Assembly (NCBI GenBank): GCA_037176705.1
Contig: CM073885.1
Location: 163,050,290-163,114,289, forward strand
Source: Molossus alvarezi
Lineage: Eukaryota > Chordata > Mammalia > Chiroptera > Molossidae
Length of the DNA stretch: 64,000 bases
Reading direction: 5' to 3'
Shown piece after piece: positions 22,786 through 34,900 of this stretch (positions are counted from its first letter, which is position 1; each line of letters opens with the position of its first letter). The position numbers and the translations under genes were made by a program. The notes under the pieces are model-generated. The model did no database searches, was not told the origin of the DNA, and worked only from the letters and a program-made list of their open reading frames with translations.

Positions 22786-23301
22786 AAATATGTTTTCATT
22801 GATTTTAAAGAGAGGGGAAGAGCCCTGGCCGGTTTGGATCAGTGGTTGGAGCGTCGGCCTGCAGTACAGAGAGGCCTGGGTTCGATTCCCGCTAAGGGCA
22901 AGTACCTCGGTTGCAGTTTGTCCCCAGCCCTGGTTGGTTGTGCGGGTGGTAGCCACTCGATGTATCCCTTCACATTGATGTTTCTCTCTCTCTCTCTTCC
23001 TCTCTCTCCCTCCTGCTCTATCTGAACAAAAAGTGGAAAAATGTCCTCGGGTGAGGATAAAAAAATAAAATAAAATGAAATAAAATAAAATAAAATAAAA
23101 TAAATAAAGAGAGAGGAAGAGGGAAAGGGGAGAGAGAGAAATACTGATATGAAAGACAAACATCAATCATTTGCCTCCTATACCCTCCTCCCCAGCTGGG
23201 GATTCCCCCCGACCTGTGTATGTTCCTGATCATGAACTGAACTGGTGACCTTATGATGCATGGGGTGATGCTCAGCCAACTAAGCCACACTGAACAGGGC
23301 C
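22786..23301 (-). mobile_element. Ves SINE, classic type, split by another Ves
   Basis: The 3' part lies at 22786-22820 (TTTTCATTGATTTTAAAGAGAGG) and the body at 23104-23301. The intervening bases are a plus-strand Ves. Confidence 0.85.
22821..23103 (+). mobile_element. Ves SINE, long-tail type, nested in a Ves
   Basis: GCCCTGGCCGGTTTGGATCAGTGG head to TGTCCTCGGGTGAGGATAAA tail, followed by an (AAAAT)n tail at 23058-23103. Flanked by AGAGAGGGGAAGA/AGAGAGAGGAAGA. Confidence 0.93.
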
Positions 23302-23757
23302 CTTTGCCCTTCTGTAATTGGATTATTTGTCTTCCTGGTGTTGACTTGTTCAATTTCTTTATATGTTATGGCTGTTAACCCATTATCAAATCTATCATTG
23401 CTGAATATGTTCTCCCATACAGTTGGTTTTCTTTTCATTTTACTGATGGTTTCTTTTGCTGTGCAGAAACTATTTAATTTTGATGTCGTCCCATTTGTTT
23501 ATTTTTCCTTTATTTTCCTTGCCCTAGGAGACATACAGGCAAGAGATGTCTGAGATTGCTCTAAGAGATGTCTGATATTTTACTGCCTATGTTTTCTTCT
23601 TGAATTGTTATGGTTTTGTGATTTTCATTTAAGTCATTTATCCATTTTGAGTTTATTCTTGTGTAAGCTGGTGGTGTAGTTTTTTTTTTGGCATTTACTG
23701 TCCAATTTTCCCAACACCATTTATTGAAGAGACTGTGTTTGCACCATTGTATGTTCT

Positions 23758-25232
23758 AAATCATTCAAACGCATGGAGGCTAAATAGCGTGTTGTTAAAC
23801 AATGGATGGGTTAACAATGAGAACAAGGAAGAGATCAAAAATTACCTGGAAACAAATGAACATGAACACAACCCAAAATCTTTGGGACACAGCAAAACCA
23901 TTCCTAAGAGGAAAGTTCATACATAGCATTACAGGCCTTCCTCAAGAAGCAAGAAAAATCTCAAATAAACAATCTAGCTCTACACCTAAAGGAATTGGGG
24001 GGGGGGCAAAAACAAAAAAAGCCCAGAGTAAGTAGAATGAAGGCAATAATAAATATCTAAGTAAAATATAAATGACCCAGAGACTTAGAAAGAAATACAA
24101 AAGATCAATGCAACCAAGAGCTGGTTCCTTGAAAAGACAAACAAGGTTGATAAAACCAAACTTATCAAGAGAAAAAGAGAGAGGACCCAAATAAATAAAA
24201 TCAGAAATGAAGGGGAAGTAACAGCTAACATCACAAAAATACAAAGGATTTTAAGATACTATGAACAACTATATGTAAAGAAATTGGACAACTTGGGGAG
24301 ATGGGTAAATTCCTAGAAATATATTGACTGTCAAAACTGAACCAGAAAGAATCAGAAAACCTGAATAGACCAATTACAACTAATGAAATTGGAGTCTTAA
24401 TCAAAGTAATTCCAGCAAACAAAAGTCCTGGACCAGATGGCTTCATAGGTGAATTGTACCAAACATTCAACGAAGAACTAACACCTATCCTGAACTAACA
24501 CCTATCCTTCTCAAACTATTCCAAAAAATTTGAAGAGGAGGGAAGACATCCAAGTTCTTTTACAAGGCCACTATTATTCTAATTTCAAAGCCAGATAAAG
24601 ACACTATGAAGAAAGAAAATTATCGGCCAGTATCCCTGATGAACATAGATGCTAAAATCCTCACAAAATGTTAGCCAACTGGATTCAGCAATACATAAAA
24701 AATATTATACACCATGATCAAGTGGGATTTATTACAGGGATTCAAGGTTGGTACAATATTTGCAAATCACTAAATGTGATACATCACATGAAGAAAGTGA
24801 TACAAGTCACATGATCATATCAATACATGCAGAAAAAGCATTTGACAAAAGACAGCACCCATTTATGATAAAAATTCAGCAAAGTAGGAATACAAGGATT
24901 ATATTTCAACACAGTGAAAGCCATATACGACAGACCTACAGCCAACATGATACTCAATGGGCAGAAACTAAAGACGTTTCCCTTAAGAACAGGAACAAGA
25001 CAGGGATGCTCGCTTTCACCACTCTTATTTAACATATTACTGGAAGTCTTAGCCACAGCAATCAGGCATGAAGAAAAAATAAAAGGATCCAAATTGGAAA
25101 GGAGGAAGTAAAACTGGCATTTGCAGATGTCATGATACTGTACATAGAAAACCCTGAAGACCCCACCAGAAAACTCCTAGATCTCACAAGTGAATTTGGC
25201 AGAATAGTAGGATACAAAATTAATATTCAGAG
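23758..25232 (+). mobile_element. L1 ORF2 segment, plus strand (inverted relative to 21946-23757)
   Basis: Runs from late endonuclease (ATGGAGGCTAAATAGCG) through the RT region (NKSPGPDGF-like at 24415-24445, [18 protein letters not shown] near 24985-25035) and stops near 25232. Degenerate, with stops in all frames. Confidence 0.85.
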
Positions 25233-25629
25233 CCCCAGTAAAACTACAGAGTTATGTTTATCTTTAACATAATGTGATTGCTTATATTTTAATATATCGG
25301 CATATATGAGCCCAAGGTCCTGACCAGGTTTAGAGGAGGACTCTTTGTTCTTTGGTGTTGCGGTCTCTGAGGCAGATGTGTCTGTCTCTGCTCCAGCTTT
25401 TGGATCAGTGGCAGCTTCCTCATAGCCTGTGTGTCTGTGTGTGTGTGTGCGCTCGCACGCGCCATGTGTGTGTATCTGCTGTTGCAAAATGCTACATTTG
25501 TTGGCAAAAGTAATGGATTCTTTTGCTGTGTCATGAGAAAGGAATTTCAAAGGCACACTCTTGGAGAAGTTCAAACGTGACAGCAAGATTTTATTGTGAG
25601 TTAAGGGGAATTAATGCACCCTTCAGGAG
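25233..25629 (-). other. LTR-like sequence, first part (uncertain)
   Basis: On the minus strand AATAAAATCTTGCTGTCACG resembles an LTR R region and the following part could be U5. The opposite-side sequence continues after the hAT element (25825-26278). No TG...CA ends or duplications could be fixed, so an LTR is only a suggestion. The 119-codon minus frame at 25227-25586 is not convincing as a gene. Confidence 0.3.
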
Positions 25630-25824
25630 CAGGGGTGGAGAACCTTTTCAATGCCAAAGGCCATTTGGATGTTTATAACATAATTCACCAGCCTTACAAA
25701 ATTATCAGCTTAAACTTTAGCTTGCTATAGTTTGGTAAGGCTAATTTGGTGAGGCATGTGATGTTAGCTGGTATTAATTTTGAGGGCCTTTTAAGGCCCA
25801 GGGTTCAGATGTTCTCCACCCCTG
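25630..25824. mobile_element. Non-autonomous hAT-type DNA transposon
   Basis: A 195-base element with inverted ends CAGGGGTGGAGAAC at both termini and internal AATGCCAAAGGCCATTTGGATG...ATAACAT, a known mammalian/bat nhAT pattern. It is too short for a transposase. A clean 8-base target duplication was not seen. Confidence 0.75.
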
Positions 25825-26278
25825 AGTGGTGGGCAGGCTCTAGAGGGCTGCCCCTAGGCTCCTGTTAATCCTCCATAGATCTTCTTGGTTCAGGTAAAGA
25901 ACAAAGAACCATTCAAATGATCTAACCCAAATTTCTAATTTTTCCTGGTCCTGAGTTGGGCCCTCCACCCAGAAAAAATTTGCTGAGGTTTCATGCCCTT
26001 TATCCTATCTGATTACCCTTTCGATTGATCCCAGGCTAGGCCCTGCCCCTGTGTTTTGTCACCCTGACTGTCATTGAGCATGAGCCCAGCAGAGTAATTT
26101 CCACCCCTCCCTCTGGTACAAGGCCTTTAGCAGTGCACGGCTGGTTTTTCTATCCTTTACCAGGATTAAATCTCCTAGCAGGCAGTTCCCTGGAGTGTGT
26201 GAGTGTGTCTGGTTACCATCATACTAGATGGAGTGTTGTACTTCATCTTTCCAGTTTATTAAGATTTAGTTCTGTGCC
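25825..26278. other. Unassigned sequence, possibly rest of an LTR
   Basis: No coding frame or known repeat is recognised with confidence. On the minus strand it could be the U3 side of the element suggested at 25233-25629. Confidence 0.3.
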
Positions 26279-26455
26279 TGGCCAGTGTGGCTAAGCGGTT
26301 GAGCCACTACCCATGCACCAAGAGGTCACTGGTTTCATTCCCGATCTGAGCACATGTCCAGGTTGTGGGCCCAATCCCCTGTGGGGGGCATGCAGGAAGC
26401 GGCTAGATTATGTTCTCTCTCATTGATGTTTCTCTCTCTCAATCAGTACAAAAAA
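26279..26455 (+). mobile_element. Ves SINE, classic type
   Basis: GCCTGGCCAGTGTGGCTAAGCGG head to CTCTCAATCAGTAC and A-rich tail. Confidence 0.92.
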
Positions 26456-27274
26456 ACAAAAACAATTTAGTTCTGATACCATTGTCATGAACTGAGTTAA
26501 TAATTAACAGAAAAAGAGCAAGGGGAAGACCAAATAGTAGAGTCATGTCATTTGTGTAGCTTTGCCAGGAAGCTGCAGTTGACACTCCCCTAGTCTATCC
26601 CCTGCAGATCCTGAGGCGGGGGACTGGACAAGAGGAGACTAGATGCATACCCAGTAAAGTCTGGGGGATATAGGGAAGGCACTTGACTGTTAGTCACACT
26701 TGGAACCGGTCATTGGCCAGAGTAAGTGTGGCCGCTACAAGCTCAGGAAGATAGGAGATTATTTAATCTCCTAAAAACAGGAGTTAACTCTCTTACCCTT
26801 GGCTCTCAGCTCTCTGGCTTGCTTGCACTTGACTCCTGGCTTGTGGGGCTCTCACTCCTGCATTCACCCCCATGGCCCACAGCCACGTTGACCCCACACA
26901 CAGTCAACTAATAAACTACAACTAGCCTAATGCTAAAGTGGACCCAGCTCCATCATGGAATGGAAACTTTGGACACTGGCTTTCTTGTAGCTCTACTGAA
27001 TCCCCTACTGCATGTCTTCCAGGGCTGGATTAAGGGAAATGGGACTTTGGAAACAGAGAGATGTAATTCCACATCTAATAAATAAATCATTCATTCTTCT
27101 GTATGAGTCTCAAAATTTCTTTTTCTCGAGATATAGTAAAGACCCCACTCCCACTAGCAATGGAGAAAGACCATCTACGCATTTCTCTGATAACAGTTTC
27201 CTTTTCCTTTCTTCCTTATGTGAACAACTAGCTGCATTAGTAACTAGCTACCTACGCTGACACTGCCATTCCAG
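26456..27274. other. Apparently unique DNA upstream of the NMT2-like exon
   Basis: No repeat or exon recognised. An in-frame stop lies about 30 bases before the 27275 boundary, so the exon does not extend far upstream. Confidence 0.5.
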
Positions 27275-27403
27275 TGCAGAAGTCGCAGGGCATCCAGAGA
27301 GCAGTGGAGCTGTTATATGCGTTCCAGGGTCCCGCCAGGAGCATCAGTGAGGCTGCCAAACACAAGTACCAGTATTGGGACACCCAGCTGGTACCCAAAC
27401 TAA
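27275..27403 (+). pseudogene. NMT2: NMT2-like exon (N-myristoyltransferase), isolated
   Basis: A 129-base open exon follows a CCATTCCAG acceptor and ends at a consensus donor GTAAGT (27404). Its reading, QKSQGIQRAVELLYAFQGP then ARSISEAAKHKYQYWDTQ then LVPKL, matches the N-myristoyltransferase 2 exon before the catalytic domain (AAKHRYQFWDTQPVPKL in the family). N-myristoyltransferase attaches myristate to N-terminal Gly of client proteins. Exon length is unchanged and no stop is present, but roughly a quarter of residues differ from the recalled mammalian NMT2, an enzyme that is otherwise nearly invariant. No neighbouring NMT exon was found on either side. The most likely explanation is a diverged duplicate fragment rather than the true NMT2 gene. 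NMT1 fits less well. Confidence 0.72.
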
Positions 27404-30400
27404 GTAAGTTATTCTGCCTTTCCCCCCAAACAAAGCTGGGTGAACAGCCAACAAAACACACAAACGAGGCTTCACTTCACTTACGTAATTTGCTTTGTAC
27501 TACAGATTAGAAAGGTGATGCTTTTCTTCTTAAAAAAGAAAAGTATATGTATACACACACACATACATGCAGAGGTGTGACCTGCGTGATGTTTAAATGT
27601 CCCTTAAAGATGGAAATGTCTGCTCAGAACACACAGAACGGTGTTGAATGATACAGGGGTGAGGAATGACTTATAGTCCATGATAAAATCATGTCCTCAA
27701 AATGAAACTTTGAAACATTTCAGTACACCGCAATTGGGGGATAGTATTTTGTTAGAAAAAGTACAATAAAAACAAAAGCAAATTGGGAGTTTAAAAGGTT
27801 TCTTCGGGCTGTTTCATTTGTTATCAGATTAAATGTCAGCCTAATACCTTTGAACATAGCCGACTAATGACAGGAGATAACATATTTATTTTTCATTTTC
27901 CAAATGCGGTGATTTGGGGTTCCCATATGGAATAATACTGTATTCCCTGTGTTTAAATATTAAATACATACACAAATGTACCTCTTATCATACGAAGTGA
28001 ACCGGACTTAAAGTTCTCTTTCTGTGTGTTTAGAAAGACCTTCCTCTCTTCCTTTGGGAAATTCCTTCAAGACAAACCATGAGAACCATGTGCAATCACT
28101 CTGTAACTTTCTCCAGAGAATGCCCGTTTTTCAGTTCTCTCCACTTAAGGAATAAAAAAAGCCCCTGAACTTGGTTATGAGGTGTCTCAGTGAGATGGCG
28201 AGAGCTTGGTCTTGGGGTGATATGTCCCTGCCCTGACTTTGCTCAGCCGACTTCAGCAGGTCTCTAACTCCTCTGAACCACCATCTCCTGAGGTCATGAC
28301 CCCATCCTTTCAGGATCACAGGAAAGACCGACCGAGGAGAACGGACCTCGCGCAGCACCATGGGTGGCAACGGCCCAGTCTGTGTACATGTCGTACATGC
28401 GTACATGCATACGTGTCCACGTGCACACAGACACAATCAGCAGTAAAAGAACTGCCTCTTTCTTCCTTCCTTCCACCCTCCCTCACCTCCTTCTCTGCAG
28501 CAGGCAAAGTTACCTGGCCCCAAAGAGAAAGGTGCTGTGTGAAGGAATCTCCTTTCCCCTTGAGCGGTATGCGAGCTGTGGTTTAGAAGCCTGGGCCTCC
28601 CAAGCTGGCTCTGTCTGTCCTCCAGGAAGACAAACATGTTGTCCTTGCCAACATCTGGCCTTTCTCAATGACTCACTAAATTCCATTATGGAAAGAAAAG
28701 AAAGAGAAGGAAATTGAGCTTTGATGGGTGAAGAAGGGATGTTAAAGGTGCCAGGACCCAGCGTCTGGAGAGCCATTTCTAAAAGGGGTGTCAGAGGGCC
28801 TGGCTGACCAGAGAATGTCGTGGGGAAAGACTCTGAAGACTTCTTCAGGGACACTGCTCCCATGCCTGGGACCCAGGATGCTCCCCCAGAAGAAATGCAG
28901 CTGGCCATGCGTGGGTCATTTTCATGAGGCCTAGGCAGCCACAGGGTAATCCTGCCAGCTCCCTTCCTCAGCAGAAATGTTTTGCTGGCTTTATGCGGAG
29001 TCTCGTCCTCCTCTGGCCGCTCACCTTGTGATCAACGGGCGACTCGCACCTGAATCACTCAGCCCGAGGCAACATCTCCCAGCACCTGCGTGCTTTCGGA
29101 TCACAGGACTGACAGCTCTAACTCTGTATTTCAGAACAGGCTTGGTCACACAAGGACACTGTAAGCAGACACCCATGTTCATACCTGTTTTACGACAGCT
29201 GACGTCTATTTGGCCCCGAATGCCAAGCGCTGAGTAATGCTCTGACTTCCCAGCTGACCCATGGTGGCCCCACGTTCCCGCCCCGCTGCCAGATGACAGA
29301 ACAGGAGCCGAAGGAGTCCCACGGACAGTAAGTGCTTCTCCTGTGTCATCAATGACGGCATAGACCTTCTGCAGTGGGTGCGTCTGGCCCGTGTCCCCCT
29401 TTTAGCCACTGCAAAGGCATTAAGAGAAACCATTCATCCAGATGGCAGGGTGGAGGAGGGACTGAAGTGGAGGTGAGGCTTCCTTGTCATGACCTTGACC
29501 CAGGCAGGTGGCTGCCAGCTGGGAAGCAAACCCTCTCGCATTGTGTGTACGGTGCAGGTGAAGGAATCCTCCTCGTGGAAGGTACAGCTATACATGTACA
29601 CCCGGACAGTCACAGTGTGAGTGGGGTGCTTCTCAAACACATACTTTTCACTTAGTTGTTGGCAGTCAGGTTCTGCCTTGGCATACGGGTCTTCCAAACT
29701 CAGCCCTGCACATCTGGGTGTGCATGAGGTTTCCATGCAACATTTCTAGCAGATTCAGGGCAAGGAGAAAACAGTCCACCACCCTGCCACACCCAGGCAC
29801 ACACCCAGGCAGGCACACTTCTCCGCCCAGGGAGGGGCGGGAACACAGGCAAGCCAGCCTGAGAGAGCTTCTGCCCTCTGCCCTGCCTTGGGCAGATGAG
29901 TGTGAGGTCCCAGCGCAGGCTCAAGCCAGCTCTCCCCAGGTCACATCCCTGGTGTCTTTCTCACGCTGCTGTGGGTGGGGAGTAGACAGAGTCAGTCTTC
30001 TTGGACATGCGGCCAAACCTGGGATCTCAAGAGTTGGCTTGACATTCATTGCTCCCTGTCCCCAAAGAAAAGAAACTTGAAACTCTTTTCTTCCATACTA
30101 GATGCATTTTCTTATCTCTGCCCTCTCAGTACATTTTACCTCCTCCACTCTGGGAGAAAACGGTGGGTGACGATGAGGATAATGTTGGCCATTGTGCAGC
30201 TTTGCAGACACTCTCTGAGGGTGTCTGGGCTGATGAACGGAAAGTGATGACAATTTGGTGCTGTTTGTTCCAGAGTAAACACTGTAAACTAATTACATGC
30301 TACACCTCCCCCGAGAGTCTGTGCTTAGAGCAGGAGCCTCTGATTACTGATGTTGTCTGTATTTCTATCTGATAAATTACATTTAATTGTTGTGTAATTA

Positions 30401-31758
30401 GATAACACCTCTAGCATTAAAAAAAATAATAAACCCTGTAATAAGACATAATTTCTGAGAACAGCGTAAATTCCGATGATTGTAAATAAAGAGTCCGCAT
30501 GATAGCTCCATGAATTCATCAGAACACTTTGGTTTATGTTTGTTTGTTTTTTTAAAGAGAGTGCTTTGCATAATATGGAACTGTATTTGGTGTCAATTGC
30601 AGAATTCTTTATGAAAAAGCAATTGAAGAAATCCGTTTCCATGCAAATGAATTTTATATGAGGTGAAATCTACCTAGTCAAAGAAACCTTTGAAATTAAA
30701 AAATTACCCTTCAAATTCTCCTCTAATTAAGCAACTACTAATTACATCAATGGCTTAACTAGTTAATCACAACTAAATATCAAATTACAAAGCATCATCC
30801 AGTTGACATTTATTCAGGAATTGGCTTGGGTCTGCCTCTTTAGTTCCCACCACTTTTTTCTGACTGTCCCATCCAAAGCAGCAAGGTGGGATGCAAGGTC
30901 CAATGGGCCAAAGATACTTCAATTTGTTCTTTTTTATCAAAATCCAAGGAAACGGCAGTGACCACTACTCACAACTCTCACTTCCATATTCTGTAAAACG
31001 TCAACAAGGAGCAGACAAGGCAGACAGGTGGAGAGGCCGGGCATCGTGGCCCCCGTCACCCGGCTGCTCCTGACGCATCTCCTACCCCTTCTCCTCTTAC
31101 AAGTGAGGGAACATTTACTCCACAGCAACCTGTAAGGACCAGCGACAAACTTCCAAAATGCAACAGAAAGCATCTTTGTGAGAAGCCTTGGCAAACAGAT
31201 GCCAACACTGTTCTTTTTTGATCAATTCCTAGTTATAAGTTCCCCCTTGCAAACTACCTCTAGAAAAGCATCTAGACTCTATTTCTGCCTTCAACTCAGA
31301 AAGTCTCTACTGAAAATGACATTTAAAGGGTGGTTGCCCTCCGGAGCACTTGCCTCATGGACCTATGACTTTGGAACATGGTCTCCATCTCCACTCTGAC
31401 ACTTAGGCTTGTCTTGGATGATGCCAAGTTGGGGTGGACAGCCTAAACCCCACACCAGGCTTCGTGGTCAGCTGGTCTCTGAGAAAACCAGTGCACAGCA
31501 CCCACAGCCCCGTGGGCGTGCTCCGGGAATCATCTGCAACAGCCCCTGATGGTCATCTTCACGGCCTAGGGGCTCATTCACTCACATGTCCTAACCAGCA
31601 CAGAAAAGTTAATTATGTCTTTACATATGACAGAACTTTAACCTCAAATTTACTAGGACAAGCCATACTTTTGGCCAGGTCTTTAACTAACCTTGAATGA
31701 GAACATTACCTTAAAAAACATGTTAGCTTGTGAACTTTTTAAAAATATGTTTGTATTG
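27404..31758. other. 4.3 kb of apparently unique DNA
   Basis: No L1, Ves or recognisable exon. Several open frames of 60-130 codons occur on both strands without domain, codon bias or splice context that I can support. An AT-rich part (30250-30800) contains clustered TAATTA motifs (see findings). A weak MIR-like stretch may lie around 29200-29320. Confidence 0.5.
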
Positions 31759-31986
31759 CCCTGGCCTGTTTGGCTGAGCAGTAGAGCATTGGCCTGTGGA
31801 CCAGAGAGTCCCGGGTTCTGTTCCCACTAAGGGTATGTACCTTGGTTGCAGTTTGTCCCCGGCCGTGGTTGGGATCATGTGGGTGGCAACCACTTGATGT
31901 GTCTCTCTCACATTGATGCTTCTCTCTCTGTCTTTCTCCCACTCTATCTGAAGATAAATGCAAAAATGCCCTCAGTTGCAGAGATT
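31759..31986 (+). mobile_element. Ves SINE, long-tail type
   Basis: CCCTGGCCTGTTTGGCTGAGCAG head, TCTATCTGAAGATAAATGCAAAAATGCCC tail. It abuts the 5' end of L1 C. Confidence 0.92.
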
Positions 31987-34900
31987 ACAAAATGGCAGCA
32001 GACCGAATAGAAGGTACACAGACCATCTCCCAGGACCAAACTGGAATTAAAACCAAAATAGAGACACATTTTCAGGAAAAAGCAACAGAAAAGCAGCTTG
32101 GAGGACCATATAACCAGGGACGCTGACTAGATCCTGGTATGTTTGCGGAGGTGCAAGAGGTGGGCTGGGAGCCCAGACACTGCAGTGGACTTAGCTGTGA
32201 GCAGCGCCCTTGGGTTAAACTCCCAAGTGGCTCCACAGCGCAGAGCCGGGAACAATGCTACAATAGCCACAGCCACTCACCTTGGACTCTGGCAGAGGGA
32301 GGCGCACTGGACTGGAACTCTATGGGGACACTTGGGATTTTGAGGGTGCTCAGAGCTTTTGCTGAGTTGTAGCCATGCAGCATGGTGGTCATCTTTCTTC
32401 TTCCCAGGGCTCTGGAGAGAGGCAGCAGCCCCTCCCTTGGAGATTCAACCCCACCGGGTGGCCACTGAAATGCAAATTGAGGCCCATTAACAACCAGCAT
32501 CTGCCCCACCCTCGGGAAATCCCCTTATGATGAACACCTGAGGGAGTTTTTCACTCAACTGAGAAGCCAAGGCTCTTCAAGTAACTGCTACTGATAACCT
32601 CCAGGCAAAAAGCTAGAGGATAACTGTACCATTCCTGGGCTAGCAACTCTAACCAGGAAAGTAAGACTCGACAGTGGTGTTTAACGTGGGTCCTCCCTGC
32701 CTCATCCAAACCCAGAAGAGTGAGCCACAAACAACACCAACGCCCACAGGGAAAACTTGGCAGGCTCAAAGCCCACTGTGATAGCCAAAATGGTGAAACA
32801 CAGAAACAAAACCCAAATGAAAAAACAAGAGACATCTACCAAAGATGAGATAAATGAGATGCACTTAACAGAACTAGAATTCAGAGCAATGATCTTGAGG
32901 AAGCTCAACAGCATGTGTAAGGACATGAGCAACATGAGTAAAGGCATGGAAATGTTGAAAATCAACCAGTTGGTAGTTAAAAACCACCAAGAAGAAGTGA
33001 AGAATGACATATCAGAAATAAAGAACACATTGGAAGGTCTAAACCGCAGAGTAGAGGAAGCAAAGGACCGGATCAGTGAATTAGAAGACAGAGTAGAAAA
33101 AAATTAACCATTCAGAAAACCAAAAGAAAAAAATGATTAAAAAACAGGAAGACAGCTTAAGAGAACTGTGGGACAACTGGGAACATAATAATATTTGCAT
33201 CATAGGAGTCCCCAAAGAAGAAAATGAGCAAGGCATAGAGAATATATTTGAAGAAAGAGTGACAGAAAACTTCCCTAATTTGATTTAAAAAGAAGGCATT
33301 CAAGTTGAAGCAGCACAGAGTGCCCCAAGTAAGAGGAATCCAAACAGGCCCACACCAAGACACATACTAATCAAAATGCCAAAAATTCAAGACAAAGAGA
33401 GAATCCTAAAAGCAGCAAGAGATAAGCAACAGGTTACCTACAAAGGAAACCCCATGAGGCTCTCAGCTGACTTCTCAACAGAAACATTACAGGCCAGAAG
33501 GGAATGGCATGAGGTAATCAAGGTCATGAAAACAAGGATCTGAATCCAAGACTACTCTACCCAGCAAGGCTATCATTCAAAATAGAAGGTCAAAGAGCTT
33601 TCCAGACAAAAAAAAAGGCTAAGGGAATAAATTAGCACCAAACCAGCACTGCAAGAAATGTTAAAAGGACTGCTGTAATTATCAGGAAAAACAGAAAGAA
33701 AAATATAATCACACTAAACAAAAATGGCAACAAATAAGTACATATCAATAATCACCTTAAATATAATTGGATTGAATTCTCTGATAAAAACACACAGAGT
33801 AACTGATTGGATAAGAAAGCATGACTCATCTGTATGTTGTTTACAAGAGACCACCTCACAACAGAAGACTCACATAGGTTGAAAGTGAAGGGATGGGAAA
33901 AAATCTTCCAAGCAAACAGAAAGGAAAAAAAAGTTGGGGTAGCAATCTTCATATCTGATAAAATTGATTTCAAAATGAATGCCATAACTAGAGACAAAGA
34001 AGACCACTACATAATATTGAAAGAACCTATTCAACGGGAAGATACAACCTTGTTAAACATATATGCACCCAATATAAGAGCACCAAAATATATTAAAAAT
34101 TTTCTGGAAGACCTCAAAGGAGAAATCGATAGCAATATAATCATAGCAGGGGACTTCAGCACCCCACTGACATCACTGGATAGATCCTGTAGACAAAAAA
34201 TTAGCAAGGAAACAGAGACTCTAAAAGAAACACTAGACAAATGAACACACAATAACACAAAACCTACGGGATACAGCAAAAGCAGTTTTGAGAGGGAAGT
34301 TCATAGCAGTACAGACCTACCTCAAGAAGCAAGAAAAATCTCGAATAGTCTATCTAACCTCACAACTTAAAGAACTAGAAAAAAACAAAAACAAAAAGAA
34401 AACCCCAGAGCAAGTAAAAGGAAGGAAATAGCAAAGATCACAGCAGAAATAAATAACATAGAGACCAAAAATAAAAAATAAAAAACAATTCAAAGGATCG
34501 ATGAAACAAAGAGCTGGTGTTTCAAAAGAATAAACAAGATTAAGGGTCCATTAGCTAGATTCACCAAGAAACAGAGAGAACCCAAATACACACAATCAGA
34601 AATGAAAGACAAGTAACAACTGATACCACAGAAATACCAAAGATCGTTAACAACTACTATGAACAATTATATGGCAACGAATTTAAGTATCTAAGCAAAA
34701 TGGAAAAATTGCTAGAAACACACAGTCTCCCAAAACTGGACTGGGAAGACATACAAAACTTGAACAGACCAATAACAACAAAGAAATTGAAGATGTAATC
34801 AAGACTCTCCCAGCAAACAAAAGCCCAGGTCTAGATGGCTTTACAGGGGAGTTTTACCAAACATTTAAAAAAGAACTAACACCTATTCTCATCAAACTGT

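Larger units (their letters stand above)
21946..23757 (-). mobile_element. Older L1 mosaic, minus-strand part
   Basis: A short endonuclease-region fragment (21946-22025) is joined to ORF2 C-terminal sequence (22026-23757), so there is an internal deletion at about 22025. The copy is more diverged than L1 A-D. It is interrupted by Ves elements at 22262-22484 and 22786-23301. At 23757 it meets a plus-strand L1 segment. Confidence 0.82.
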
